Origin: Theocolax elegans
Lineage: Eukaryota > Arthropoda > Insecta > Hymenoptera > Cerocephalidae
Reading direction: 5' to 3'
Assembly (NCBI GenBank): GCA_026168455.1
Contig: CM047430.1
Span: 72,641,044 to 72,705,043, forward strand
Length of the DNA stretch: 64,000 bases
The translations under genes were made by a program, and so were the position numbers. The notes beneath the pieces were generated by a model. The model was not told the DNA's origin. It saw only the letters and a list, made by a program, of their open reading frames with translations, and ran no database searches. Below are positions 20,974-38,560 of this stretch, in pieces (within the stretch, counting starts at the first letter, position 1; each line of letters opens with the position of its first letter).

Positions 20974-21388
20974 GGGGGTATCATACTCAATTAAAAATTC
21001 AAATTTCGCGCCACAAAATAGCAGGCGAAAAAGCAACTAATTTACTTATAATAATTATTAAAAATAAATTTACGCAAAACCAAAAGTTAGTTGCCCTCCG
21101 TTATGTAATTATCTATCATTTTACAAATTTTCAAGTTAATATAACAATATGTCGCCGAAAAAACCTTGAAAAATGCAATTTCCTTATATTTTTCAAGGTT
21201 TTCTCGGCGACATATTATTATATTAACTTGAAAATTTGTAAAATGATAGATAATTATATAACAGAGGGCAACTAACTCCTGTTTTTGCGTAAATTTTTTT
21301 TTTATTAATTGTTATAACTAAATTAGTTGTTTTTTCGCCTGCTATTTTATAACGCGTTTTTGAATTTTTAATTTAGTATGATGCCCCC
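20974..21388. mobile_element. Near-perfect palindromic element flanked by TTAA
   Basis: The 415-bp element starts GGGGGTATCATACTC and ends with the inverted match GATGCCCCC. TTAA flanks it at 20970-20973 and 21389-21392. The arms of almost 200 bp each pair along their length (ATGTCGCCGA near 21150 with TCGGCGACAT near 21204). No reading frame. TTAA duplication is typical of piggyBac-type insertion; family assignment is inference. A related end is seen at 39943. Confidence 0.85.
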
Positions 21389-21565
21389 TTAACAATAGTT
21401 TGTAAATAAAAAGGTAGTTTTAGTTTTGCGTAGTTTTAGCCAAATCCTTTTATACCCAAAAGATCCTTTTAAGCGTAAAGCGCGACTGCAACGCAGACAA
21501 AAGCGGTGGTTATAAATTAACGGCGTGCACGATCCATAGCCTACAATTTACACAATTATTCCATA

Positions 21566-21802
21566 CATTGAGAGAAATAAATATGTGTGAGAATGAAATC
21601 GTTCATGTATTTTTAAAAATTGACTATAGGTTAATAGTTACGTTTATACGTTAATAGATAATAAAAGAAATTTAGGTGTTAAAAACTGATATTCAAATGA
21701 TACTTGAGTGTAAAGAAATATTAATTTGCTCATATTTAAGTCATCAGATATTAACAGTGAAGAAACGTCATTGGTCTCAAATTATTCCTTTTTCTCTCAG
21801 TG
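21566..21802. mobile_element. Small inverted-repeat element (ends CA(T/C)TGAGAGAAA)
   Basis: The left end CATTGAGAGAAA and the right end TTTCTCTCAGTG are inverted matches. The left part (GAATGAAATCGTTCAT, then TTAATAGTTACGTTTATA) resembles 14278-14430, so this is a dispersed family. Non-coding. Confidence 0.5.
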
Positions 21803-22311
21803 CTGCACATTTTGAGTCTTTACGGTCTATACGAGGGTAAAGAAAGTGTACACATACAAAGCGTATAAAAATTTGACGTAATTACGAAGATACGTGATGT
21901 TGTATTATGTTCGTTTGAAATTACATCGAATGATACATGATATAGATATATATCCATTGAAGCAGCTGCAGTCCCACTTGCGCATGCATAAGTCAATAGA
22001 AAAAGAGCAAGAGAGAGAGAGAGAGAGAAAGAGAGAAGCGAAAAAAAAGCAAAGCTGTATTATGTAGATACGTGTAACGTGTGTGCGTATGTGCGTGTGT
22101 GCGTGGGCGTGTTAGATTAAGCAAGTGGCAGTAAATCGACGTATCCAAGGGCAGCTGAAAAAAAAGTAATAATAATAGTAAGGCGTGTCGCGCGAGAGAA
22201 GCGAAGCTCGATGAGGGGAAACGATTCGGAGAGGATGCGGGCGAACCGTGGAATACGAAGCAGCGTCGCGTGCAAACGGTATATAGGTGTGATGTCGACT
22301 TATCCTTTCGT

Positions 22312-25300
22312 TTAGAAACCGGTGAGCTCGGCGAACGTCGAGTCCAAGTCGTCGCAGAGCGCCTTGTACTTCTCCTTCTCCTCCCGCAGCTCGTCTGCAA
22401 AACGAGGAAGGATAACGAGGGTAAGTGCGAGCGATGCGATATTAAAGTGCAGAGGTATAAGATCTATATATATATATATATATATAAATATGTGTGTGTG
22501 AAGTTTTTACCTTCTTTGAAATCAACCTCCTTCAGTAATTTTTTCACCGTTCTCTCGGCGATAATGGCGCGCTTCTCCGCCTCCTTCAGTCTCTTTTTCA
22601 GCTCTTTCAGTTGGTCCTTCATGTCCGCCACTCGCGCGTTCGCCTAACAACCAAGATTAAACGGATGTAAGCCTGTAACGTCGATCTTTTTTTCTTGACA
22701 CGGATCTCTCACGTTTTAGGCGTTTTATCTCTTTCGATAGATTTTCTCTTTTTCAACTGTGGGACGCGTTTATCATTTACAAAGGTTAATGTCCACATCG
22801 CGAAACGATTTATCATAAATATTCGATCGAGCAATCGTCGTCTAGACGTCGGATTCCTCTGCGAGAAATTATAGATCGATATACTTGACGCGTCAACGTG
22901 ATCATCAAACGTACTTTGTATAGTCGTAACTTAATTTATGACAACTCGGAAAATTCGACGTATCTACACAAAAAAATGTAATGTTTCTTCGATGCGATTC
23001 AACCAGATAAATGTTACGTAAAACCGTTAAGATATAATATTAACGCATTGTCGATTAAAAAAACTTTTGTTAATTTTTCCTTACAACGTACCTCGATATT
23101 TACTATCTATATATAATAGTGTCAATTTCATGTACAGATTGGCATCGAATTAAAGTTGACAATCGAAAAAACTTACTTTTTCCTCCGACACTTCGAGCGA
23201 TTTGACGATGTTCTGGACGATAAAGAGCTCATCCTCGCGTTCGACGATTTTCCTGCGAACGAAAAAGACGGCTTTCGTTATATTTTCCACGATTGAGGGA
23301 GTCGAAGAATCTGGGTATCTTTGAAAGAGATCATCGTACAAAAACCAGTCGGAGACCATTTGAAAGCTTATTTTAATACCTTTCAACAAAAAATTTTTTA
23401 TTACCTGTATTTTTTTAAGTACAATCATCTTTGAAAAAAATCAACCTGCAGAGATAAAAAATACAGTTGATAAAAATTTTTTTGTTTGCTCTTACTTAAA
23501 ACATTTTCGTATTCTACGATATAAAAGTGACATTTTTTCTCTTTATCATTTTTTGTATCTATAAAAGTTTTTAATATATTTAGATTTTTAAAAAAAGGCT
23601 ATTTTCGAGCAAAAACTACCGTAACTTGTTTAAAATAAAGTTACAAAAATGAAAAAAAAACCAGTCGAAAGCTGTTGAAAAAAGCTAAAAATCTATCTGG
23701 ATAACTTTTTGGTTTCGTCAATCTTTGAAACCTACATTGAATTCAGAAACGATGTTCAAAAATTTTTTTTTTAAACTAGTTTATTGCCATTTAATAGTTT
23801 CAAAAATAGTATTTATATATATATATACTAACGCTTCACTCGTTTTCACTCGCTCCTCCGCAGCTTCGAGTTCCTCCTCGACGAATTGGAGCTTCTTCGC
23901 GATGTCGTCGGACTTTGTGTCGGCGTCCTCGGCGATTAGCCTCGCATCCTTCAACTCGTTCGTCAGTTTTTCCATACGCTCCTCGTCGAGTCGGCTCCTC
24001 TCTTCCAGCACTTTGCACATTCTGGAACGTGTCGTCAAAATTTTTTTACTCGTTTAAAAATATTTATTTATTTATAATTGTATACAGGCTGAAACCCGTT
24101 TATTACTTAAAATTATATAATAATAATAAAGGTAACGCTTGCAATACTGCGAGTAATATTTACAAGTGAAATGTAAATATAAATAATATATAAAATAATA
24201 AGATCCGGTTGGTGGGGTGGATCTCATTATTTTATTTCATTACGAAATGTAAGTTTCTGTATATTTACGAAATGGCAATCGATCATCCCAATCTACTGAA
24301 AATGTTTGAATTCCTGATTCTTCACATAGTTATATTTATTATTGTATTTTTCATTTGTTTTATTACCTTTATATGTGCATGTCATGTTGTACGTTGGCAA
24401 AAATTTATTTTTTTTCCCAGGAGAATAAATTGTTGTTAAATATACGCGTTAAAGATGGAGATAATATGGTTGGGTATATACACTGCCAGTCACTTACTTT
24501 TACCCCCCCCCCCCTGGAGCAAAATAGGATATAGTTTAAAGTTTTGTATCTTTGAAAGAGATCATCGTACAAAAACCAGTCGGAGACCATTTGAAAGCTT
24601 ATTTTAATACCTTTCAACAAAAAAATTTTTTATTACCTGTATTTTTTTAAGTACAATCATCTTTGAAAAAAATCAACCTGCAGAGATAAAAAATACAGTT
24701 GATAAAAAATTTTTTGTTTGCTCTTACTTAAAACATTTTCGTATTCTACGATATAAAAGTGACATTTTTTCTCTTTATCATTTTTTTGTATCTATAAAAG
24801 TTTTTAATATATTTAGATTTTTAAAAAAGGCTATTTTCGAGCAAAAACTACCGTAACTTTGTTTAAAATAAAGTTACAAAAATGAAAAAAAAACCAGTCG
24901 AAAGCTGTTGAAAAAAGCTAAAAATCTATCTGGATAACTTTTTGGTTTCGTCAATCTTTTGAAACTACATTGAATTCAAAAAGATGTTCAAAAATTTTTT
25001 TTTTAAACTAGTTTATTGCCATTTAATAGTTTCAAAAATAGTATTTTTTATAAGTGACTTAGGCGAATCGAAAGGTATTAAAATAAGCTTTCAAATGGTC
25101 TCCGACTGGTTTTTGTACGATGATCTCTTTCAAAGATACAAAAGTTTAAACTTTATCATATTTTCCACGATGAGGAGTCGAAGAATCTGGGGGTGGTATA
25201 TATATATATACTAACGCTTCACTCGTTTTCACTCGCTCCTCCGCAGCTTCGAGTTCCTCCTCGACGAATTGGAGCTTCTTCGCGATGTCGTCGGACTTTG

Positions 25301-27906
25301 TGTCGGCGTCCTCGGCGATTAGCCTCGCATCCTTCAACTCGTTCGTCAGTTTTTCCATACGCTCCTCGTCGAGTCGGCTCCTCTCTTCCAGCACTTTGCA
25401 CATTCTGGAACGTGTCGTCAAAATTTTTTTACTCGTTTAAAAATATTTATTTATTTATAATTGTATACAGGCTGAAACCCGTTTATTACTTAAAATTATA
25501 TAATAATAATAAAGGTAACGCTTGCAATACTGCGAGTAATATTTACAAGTGAAATGTAAATATAAATAATATATAAAATAATAAGATCCGGTTGGTGGGG
25601 TGGATCTCATTATTTTATTTCATTACGAAATGTAAGTTTCTGTATATTTACGAAATGGCAATCGATCATCCCAATCTACTGAAAATGTTTGAATTCCTGA
25701 TTCTTCACATAGTTATATTTATTATTGTATTTTTCATTTGTTTTATTACCTTTATATGTGCATGTCATGTTGTACGTTGGCAAAAATTTATTTTTTTTCC
25801 CAGGAGAATAAATTGTTGTTAAATATACGCGTTAAAGATGGAGATAATATGGTTGGGTTACGTGATTATTTGGGAATTCGATTGATCTTAACATATTGAT
25901 ATTTTTGATGCACATCACTTCCACGTTCTTTTACAAAACAGATTCGCTTTGCTACGGATTATGGAACCTAATTTTGCTTTTGATGGAATTTTTAACATGA
26001 CAATACTTCTATAGTAATGAAATGACAAATTGTCAAAATTCAAAATATTACTATACTGTTTATATATTGTGACATTTACTAAAAGTCTATTAATTTTTAC
26101 TGCAATTTTTGACATATTTACATGTTACGTAAATTTTACTATGCAGTATAGTATTCTTTGAATTTTTACAGTTTGTTATTTAATTACTAAACAGTATTGT
26201 TATTTTTACTATACAAATTTTTTCCCGGTGAAGAATTTATCTTGACGAGATGTGAACCCCAAAAAACAGAAAAATGATTCTTTTATTAAACGATTCTTTT
26301 AGTAAACGAGGAATTCAATTTATCGAAAAAAAAAGTTCTGTAATGGTGTTGTGTTTCCTTTGAAGATAATCTGTAACTTTTTCAAATCTTTTTATTGACA
26401 AATCACCGAGATTTTTGGGCAACTGTGAATCATTGTCTTATAGCTATATATAACCGACCAAAAATGGTTATTTACATACAATCAATTAATAATTAATTAT
26501 TTCGTAACAAATCTCTCTGTCACGTTATTTTATTTGTTTTGAACAGTATCTGTGATTTTTTTCCGATTTTTCTTATAATTAGTTTTAAAATACTTGAGAT
26601 TTTCAAAGTAGATCTCTGCATTTTGGGTATCACATCCCCTGTAAGCCCCTGATAACAGCAACACTGTATTTTTTTTATATTTATCGAAAAAAGGTCTACA
26701 ACTTTGTTGCGTTTTTTTTTTAAAATGTAATGCGAGAATTCTTTTCAAATCTTTATATAAACAAATCAACGAAATTTTTGAACTACCATTAACTATTATT
26801 TTGTTAGCTAAATATACATATAATTGAGTAAAAATGATTATTAAATCATGAAAAATGGTTATTTCCATATAATTCGTTAAAAATTAATTGTTTCGTAAAA
26901 CTTCTTATATGATTTTTTTTTATTTTCAGTGGTATATTATATTTTTAAATTGTACATAAGTAGGAGTATTCCGCAATTTGGGTATATCGTCACATCTCCC
27001 TAAAACAAACATTTACTTTTCCCCGTGTAATTCATAAATTTGGTAAATATCTCCATGTTCCGTACGTTACTATACGAGGCGGTAAATAAAAAGAAAAAGA
27101 GGATGGGGATTGAAGTTGCACGACGATGAGCTCGCGTTTGGTCGTAAAAATTGAAATAGCATTCGGCATAGATTCTCGAGGAATTGCACAATTGCCGATG
27201 TAAAAATAAATGATACGATTGGCGTTGGATGGGTGATGATCGGATGGCGATGGCCGATGGTTACCTTCTCGCGTCGTCGTTGAGCTCGGTCGCTCGAGCG
27301 AGTTTCACCTGGGCCGAGAGTCGCAGCTCCTCCTTCTTGAACAGTTGTGTCTCGATGTCCTGGACCCTCTTGGTCATCGAGGTGCGATCCTGCTCCGCCT
27401 GTAAAATACGAGGAACCGGTCAGTCGAGAGGTCAAACAGGTGTGGAGTACCGAGCGAAACCCTTACATAAATGAAAATTCTCGTCTCCGCGTAATCCGTG
27501 TTGATGAGAAAAAGAAGAAGAAAAAAAACAAAAAATCGATAAATCGTAAGCGCGATCGAGGTTCGACAGAGTAGAATATGGAACCTCGGAGAGTATAGTA
27601 TAAAAATTGAAGAAAATGGGGTGGAGGGGGTGGGGGTAAGGGTGATAACGTGTAAATCGGGCTCACCTTCGTGTACGCCTTTTCGCATCGCTCGAGGTCA
27701 GCGGTGGACGTCTCCAAGTTGCTTTTGCACACCTCGTAATCCTTCTCCATTTGGACGAGCTTCTTCTCCAAATCTCGGACCTCGTCGTAGATCTTGTCGG
27801 CGCGCAAGTTCTCCTGCTTGGCCTTCACCTCGTTGGCCTCGACCTTCTCGTTCGCCGCGTCCATTTCCATTTTTAATGCCGCGATTTTCTTCTTGATCGC
27901 CTCCAT
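22312..27906 (-). CDS. Tropomyosin (upstream gene of a tandem pair), 284 residues
   Basis: Coiled-coil actin-filament protein. Exons on the minus strand: 27906-27667 (240 nt, starts [16 protein letters not shown]), 27398-27265 (134 nt), one of two identical 189-nt copies (25404-25216 or 24021-23833), 23252-23177 (76 nt), 22643-22511 (133 nt) and 22394-22312 (83 nt, ends [13 protein letters not shown], stop). With one 189-nt copy the total is 855 nt, i.e. 284 residues, and every phase closes. Donors are GTGAGC, GTAACC, GTTAGT, GTAAGT and GTAAAA. Motifs include [35 protein letters not shown] and SLEVSEEK. Compared with its neighbour, the 134 and 189 (118+71) parts are split by an intron that the neighbour lacks. 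The 81-125 segment ([18 protein letters not shown]) is unusual for tropomyosin, so this is a divergent paralogue rather than the conserved muscle form. Confidence 0.93.
23265..24475. repeat. Duplicated tropomyosin intron-exon segment, copy 1
   Basis: From about 23316 to 24475 this segment matches 24546-25857, with single-base indels in the AT-rich intron and no visible change in the exon. The match stops at ATATGGTTGGGT, after which the two copies diverge. Confidence 0.9.
24546..25857. repeat. Duplicated tropomyosin intron-exon segment, copy 2
   Basis: Second copy of the segment above. It additionally contains 25072-25150, an inverted copy of 24535-24615 (AAGCTTTCAAATGGTCTCCG), absent from the matching place in copy 1. 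The flank ATTTTCCACGAT...GTCGAAGAATCTGG lies left of the shared block in copy 1 but right of it in copy 2. Confidence 0.85.
25216..25404 (-). CDS. Tropomyosin 189-nt exon, duplicate copy (5' of the pair)
   Basis: Matches 23833-24021 in encoded protein, with identical acceptor and donor sites and identical intron flanks. Being 189 nt, it could be included together with the other copy without shifting frame, adding 63 residues, which is exactly nine heptads. Whether it is real or an assembly duplicate cannot be told from the sequence alone. Confidence 0.85.
25858..27264 (-). other. Tropomyosin intron with decayed repeat
   Basis: AT-rich intron between the 134-nt and 189-nt exons. At about 26000-26225 a block with AGTAATGAAATGACA, TACTATACTGT and ACTATGCAGTATAGT resembles 14440-14545. 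The pairs at about 26340-26480 and 26690-26900 resemble each other (TTTTTCAAATCTTT, ACAAATCA, TGGTTATTT), suggesting an old duplicated repeat. No exon seen. Confidence 0.5.
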
Positions 27907-28440
27907 CGTGAATTATCCTCGGTTATCCTCGGCTCTTCGGTAATATATATATATATATATGTGTGTCTAAATATCTATACTTGACGGATCGACGGGCGAT
28001 ACGGCGATTCGACCGGTTCACCACACTCGGACGGATAGGATAGACAGGCAGTGATAGTGTGAACTGCTAAACTATAATGATAACAACTGCGACGGCGACG
28101 ACGACTGTGATAATAGGCGCTACACCGGTAATAACAACAATAATGACAATAGGACCGAGCGGGTATAACTAAGGCGGGTGTCCGAACGAACGCGAGGTAG
28201 AATGTGGAACTGGATGCCGCCCGAGAGACGAGCAAACCTAAAATAAAAACGAAAAACGGGACGATTCGCGCGGCGGATCGAGTGCGAATCTATAATTGCG
28301 CTGGCTTCCGTCCGAGTCAACGTCGCCCGTTCGAAATGCGATCTCCGTCGATTCTCGGGCTATTTTCGGACTATTATCCCCGGCTCGCATTGTTGTAAAC
28401 ACTCCTACTTATTTGAATTTACCGCGCTTCGACTACCCTA
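27907..28440 (-). promoter_or_regulatory. 5' region of the upstream tropomyosin gene
   Basis: Lies directly upstream (minus strand) of the MEAIKKK start. It contains a TA run at about 27942-27960 and then a stretch with higher GC than the surroundings up to about 28440. It presumably holds the 5' UTR and promoter; no specific element could be assigned. Confidence 0.3.
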
Positions 28441-28654
28441 CCTAGGCGCACGCGCCGTCCAAAGTGGCGCCCTTATCCGGTATGTATCCTGCTCGCACAT
28501 CTTCGCCTATACCCAATTTCTTATCAATGTATCATTTTTCAAGGAAGGGCAATCATGTCTTTATTTTCCACAATTTACTTTATTTATTTAATCAGAATAC
28601 TTTTTTCATCTCTATTGACTCGGTCGGTAAATATTGATTACCCCATCCCCTTAA

Positions 28655-29179
28655 GAGGGTGGCTCACCTGGTGGATTACCGATCGAACAAGAAAGGCAAT
28701 TATTACATTTATTTAAAAATATACGCAGTGTTATGCAATACCCGAATAAAGACCGTAGTAGAAATCTGACCATAAATGTAACGTTTTTTAAGCCATAAAA
28801 ATGGCCAAGTGTCATAAAATACCCAATAAATGCCCAATTAATGGCCAAATTAGAGTTTTATTTAACCTTCAAATGTTAAATTTCTACTAGGGGAAGCACT
28901 AGATAATTAAATAATAAATAATTCTACAAAGTTCCAGTTCAATACGACAAAGACATCCCAAAAAATTTCTGCACCGAAAATGTATGGTATTCCGTGAATT
29001 TTCGGTGCAGAAATTTTTTAGGATGTCTGTCGTATTGAACTGGAACTTTGTAGAATTATTTATTATTTAATTATCTAGTGCTTCTGTATTCGGGTTTTGC
29101 ATAAAAAAGCGTATTTTTTTTAAATAAATAGAATAATTTTTTTTTGCTCAGTCGGTAACCTACCGAGTATGCCACCCCC
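28655..29179. mobile_element. TTAA-flanked hairpin element with a nested insertion
   Basis: Flanked by TTAA at 28651-28654 and 29180-29183. Ends are inverted: AGGGTGGCTCACC on the left, with GAGTATGCCACCCCC on the right. The core is a strong hairpin: arm 28893-28980 pairs with 29000-29083 (TTCTGCACCGAAAA with TTTTCGGTGCAGAA). The left arm is interrupted by 28756-28889, which has its own inverted ends TAGTAGAAAT / ATTTCTACTA. No coding capacity. Confidence 0.8.
28756..28889. mobile_element. 134-bp element nested in the hairpin element
   Basis: The 10-bp inverted ends TAGTAGAAAT and ATTTCTACTA bound a block that the opposite arm of the host hairpin lacks (the right arm goes directly from CTAGTGCTTC to TGTATTCGGG). 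This asymmetry is the evidence for insertion. Confidence 0.6.
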
Positions 29180-29183
29180 TTAA

Positions 29184-30800
29184 ACTAAGCCCTATAAATT
29201 TTATTCAGATTTTTATTCAATATTTTAAATATAATTTTTGGATTGAAAGATCTTTTAAAACAAAAATTGACTGTATAAATAGAAAAATCGATAATATCGG
29301 TACATGGGTATAAAGGTAAAGGACTACGGACATGTCGGACCATAAAAAGGTTACACGTTAACGGGATGCCGGACCCAAGTTACAGGGATCTACACCTTTC
29401 AACATAAGAATTATCTTGGAAATATTGAATTAAAAATCTGAAAAAATTCATTTGAGTAGTGTAAAACAGAAGCGAGGGCATGACGTTTTGATTTTTTAAG
29501 AAAAATAAATTTGTTAATAATAATTGAATAAACAATTTTCGGTCGGTAATTATTGATCTAAAAAGACATGAATTTTCAACGCAAAAATAAATTACAGTTT
29601 TAAAAATCAGAGAAACTTTGAGTATCCTGTTTAAAACATGGCTACGGGCATGGCGTTCAGGATTTTTTTAAAAATTCTATTCTTTTGTTTATAAAAAAAT
29701 ATTAAAAATGACCATTTTCTGAGTCCGACATCCCCTTAATGTAAAATCGGTTATTATTCTGAAAAATCTGAAACGTCAGGCTTTGTTTTAAACAATATGT
29801 ATACATTTTTTTAGATCTTTAAATTGTTAATATTAATATAAATTTTGTATTGGAAAATAACAAAATTAAAAAATTTTTTTTTTTCAAAAAATTCGCTTTT
29901 TTTAATGTGTCCTTATGAATTTTTTTTCAAATTTTTAATTAAATATTTTAAACATAATTCTTGAGATAGAAAAGGTAGATCCCTAAAATCTCGGTATATA
30001 TCAATATCGAAAAACTATCAATAATCACTTGAGTCTTGGAATGTATGCATGTTTCAACTTCAAAAAATAGATATTAAAGAAAAAATTAAACGTCGAGGAA
30101 TTGCTATTTAGACTATTGACAAAGGAAAGATCGATAATTTCAAATTTATCTTGTATAAAATATTGTATTACCTAAAATGTACAATATAATATAATATTAA
30201 CATAATTTTAGTATCACATATTAACATAATCTTTCCTAATGAAATTAAATATCGACTGCTCTAACGAAAACCAGCACGTTTTCGTTCTTTCTTAATTGTA
30301 AACGTGCTACTCTACTATAGTTTATATAATAAAATTTGTATATTTTCTTGCTGATAAATGTATATTTCATTATTCGTACGCAATACTGCATTATCTTTAT
30401 AAAGGACATGAATAAACTGAAAGTCTAAAATATGTTTGGATTTTGACAATCTCCAAAAAATAGATATTTGTATGGGGAAAATGTCAGAAAATTGCAATTT
30501 CGACAATCAAGAAGATGAAATCTCAAAAATCCAAGATATTATATTGTATTTTTTTTCGTCAAATAATCGAATAGATGAATTTCAGTTTATCTTTAATGAT
30601 GAACGAGCCGTACTGCCTATACCGTGATGAGAATAATCATTATGCGTATAAGTTGAAATAAGTTTAAACCGATGCACGTTTTGTAAATCAACCAATTTAA
30701 ACAAACTGCACTTAATTCCGAACTAGCGTTCACATCAAAAGCTCTGAGTAATAAACTGCTTGTCACAAAATCTACTAACTAACGTATAATCAAAATAATC
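29184..30800. other. Intergenic AT-rich DNA
   Basis: I see no gene. Recurring phrases at 29330-29390, 29440-29500 and 29620-29740 (GGGCATG(A/G)CGTT, ATGCCGGAC, GTCCGACATCCCCTTAA) point to remnants of the TTAA-ending element family. The reading frames here have no protein-like pattern. Confidence 0.4.
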
Positions 30801-30961
30801 TTGGAACATATTAAAATTACGTAACGCTGAAGAATGAAGACATATGAAATGTTTTTTTTTCTCAGTTACTCTTTATTCTTTTGGCATTGTGTATAAACGG
30901 TTCGTAAGCTTCGCTAGCAAGTATAAAAGAGATCAAACGGACATTTGTCTGTTTCTGCTCC

Positions 30962-31038
30962 AGGTGTTCAAGACGTATTATAATAAATTCCATCGGCTAG
31001 TTGCACCTAAGAAAATGTGCGCCGAACCCAACGCGTAA
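30962..31038 (+). CDS. Possible terminal exon of an unrecognised plus-strand gene
   Basis: A good acceptor (TGTCTGTTTCTGCTCCAG) ends at 30961. It is followed by 25 open codons (VFKTYYNKFHRLVAPKKMC, then AEPNA) and a stop. Composition is protein-like compared with the AT-rich surroundings. I cannot find the preceding exon with confidence, and the product is unknown. It would be convergent with the DAPK gene that ends at 31962. It may equally be chance. Confidence 0.25.
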
Positions 31039-31676
31039 AAGCACCGATATTTTTCTCGCTATAAGTATGTAATATTACGTGACAAGAGCAATAGAATTAT
31101 ACATTTTTTTTATTTTACTTTTTATTTTTATATATGTATATGTGTGTGTGTATATTTGTATTTATACACACAGTACGTACTGGTGCCAAAGTATTGAATT
31201 CGCGCTGCTATTACGGTGTTCAATGAGCGTGTCAGGCGCATAGTGATGAACAAAATTTTATATAATTAGTGTGTCGGTAGTAACATCGAGATAAAATATG
31301 CGTTTGTATATATATATTTATATATAAATCGAAAAACGGTGATTCATCTTTTTTTCCGCTTACCACAACAGAGAGAACCGCATTATATAAACATGTTCGA
31401 TGAATAATAAACGCTTCTCAAGTACAAAAGACACTTGTGTTTAGCGCAATAAACCATTGCGTTTTTTAAGCACCTGCGCGATAAGTCGATAATAAATATT
31501 ATAAGAAATAGTCTCGCTTCAACATCAGTTGGAACTTGTACTCTATGGCATAACAAATCTTGACGAATCGAGAAAATCGTTCCTCTCTTTAAAAAGTCTT
31601 TAATATTCCATTCAATAGCGTTCCAATAACAAATCGTTTCGCGCTTACAATTATCGTTTAATATTCTATCACAAAT

Positions 31677-31678
<2 letters not shown>

Positions 31679-31727
<49 letters not shown>

Positions 31728-31755
31728 GAAAGAGAGAGAGTAAGAGAAAGAGAGA
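31679..31755. repeat. (GA)n microsatellite
   Basis: AG/GA run with a few interruptions, 3' of the DAPK gene (minus strand), so possibly in its 3' UTR. Confidence 0.95.
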
Positions 31756-31961
31756 AGAAAGCGCAACTGTGTACAAGCTATTGCATACTCTATACATCAG
31801 TATAAAATGTATTTCGCACGTTAAATTAATTTACCGGCAAGCTTGATCAATGCAAAAGCAATATATCATTAGTATATGGACTTGTTGTAATTGTATATTT
31901 CATTATAGTCGTGGGAGCCACTGCATTATCCTTTTTAAGCGCATTAAGAAAAATAAGGTCA

Positions 31962-38178
<6,217 letters not shown>

Positions 38179-38560
38179 TTCCCGATCACGAATGACGGTT
38201 TCTCGTAATCATGATGCGCGGGGGACTCCACGATACCCGTCTACCGGAGAATCCGTTGCATCGCGAAGTACATATATATATATATATATATATATCAGTC
38301 GATCGTCGATCGTCGTCCTCCGGAGCCACTGGACTGGCTCGAGCTCGAGGTATCTCTTTGCTTGCGCTACCGGCCGCGGCGGACCACGGAATCGAATCGA
38401 TCGACTCGACGAGCAGCTGAGCTCCACACCGAGTCGATCTGTACGAGTACGCGCGGTACACAGGCCACGACAGTCACGGCACACCGCAGACCGCACTATA
38501 TACGGGATGTACGGTGCGCTACCGCACACCTAATAAGTAACAAGTATACTAAACATCAAA
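38179..38560 (-). promoter_or_regulatory. 5' UTR and promoter region of the DAPK gene
   Basis: Upstream of the minus-strand ATG. Clearly richer in CG dinucleotides than the surroundings, with a short TA run at 38270-38294. The density of CG and TCGA suggests an unmethylated promoter region (inference). Reading frames in several phases reflect the base composition only. Confidence 0.4.

Larger units (their letters stand above)
19826..22311. other. Spacer between the two tropomyosin genes
   Basis: Contains the 5' side of the downstream tropomyosin gene (about 19826-20170) and AT-rich DNA with two inverted-repeat elements (20974-21388 and 21566-21802). A short GA run lies at about 22009-22034, within the 3' flank of the upstream tropomyosin gene. 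No further coding sequence recognised. Confidence 0.5.
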
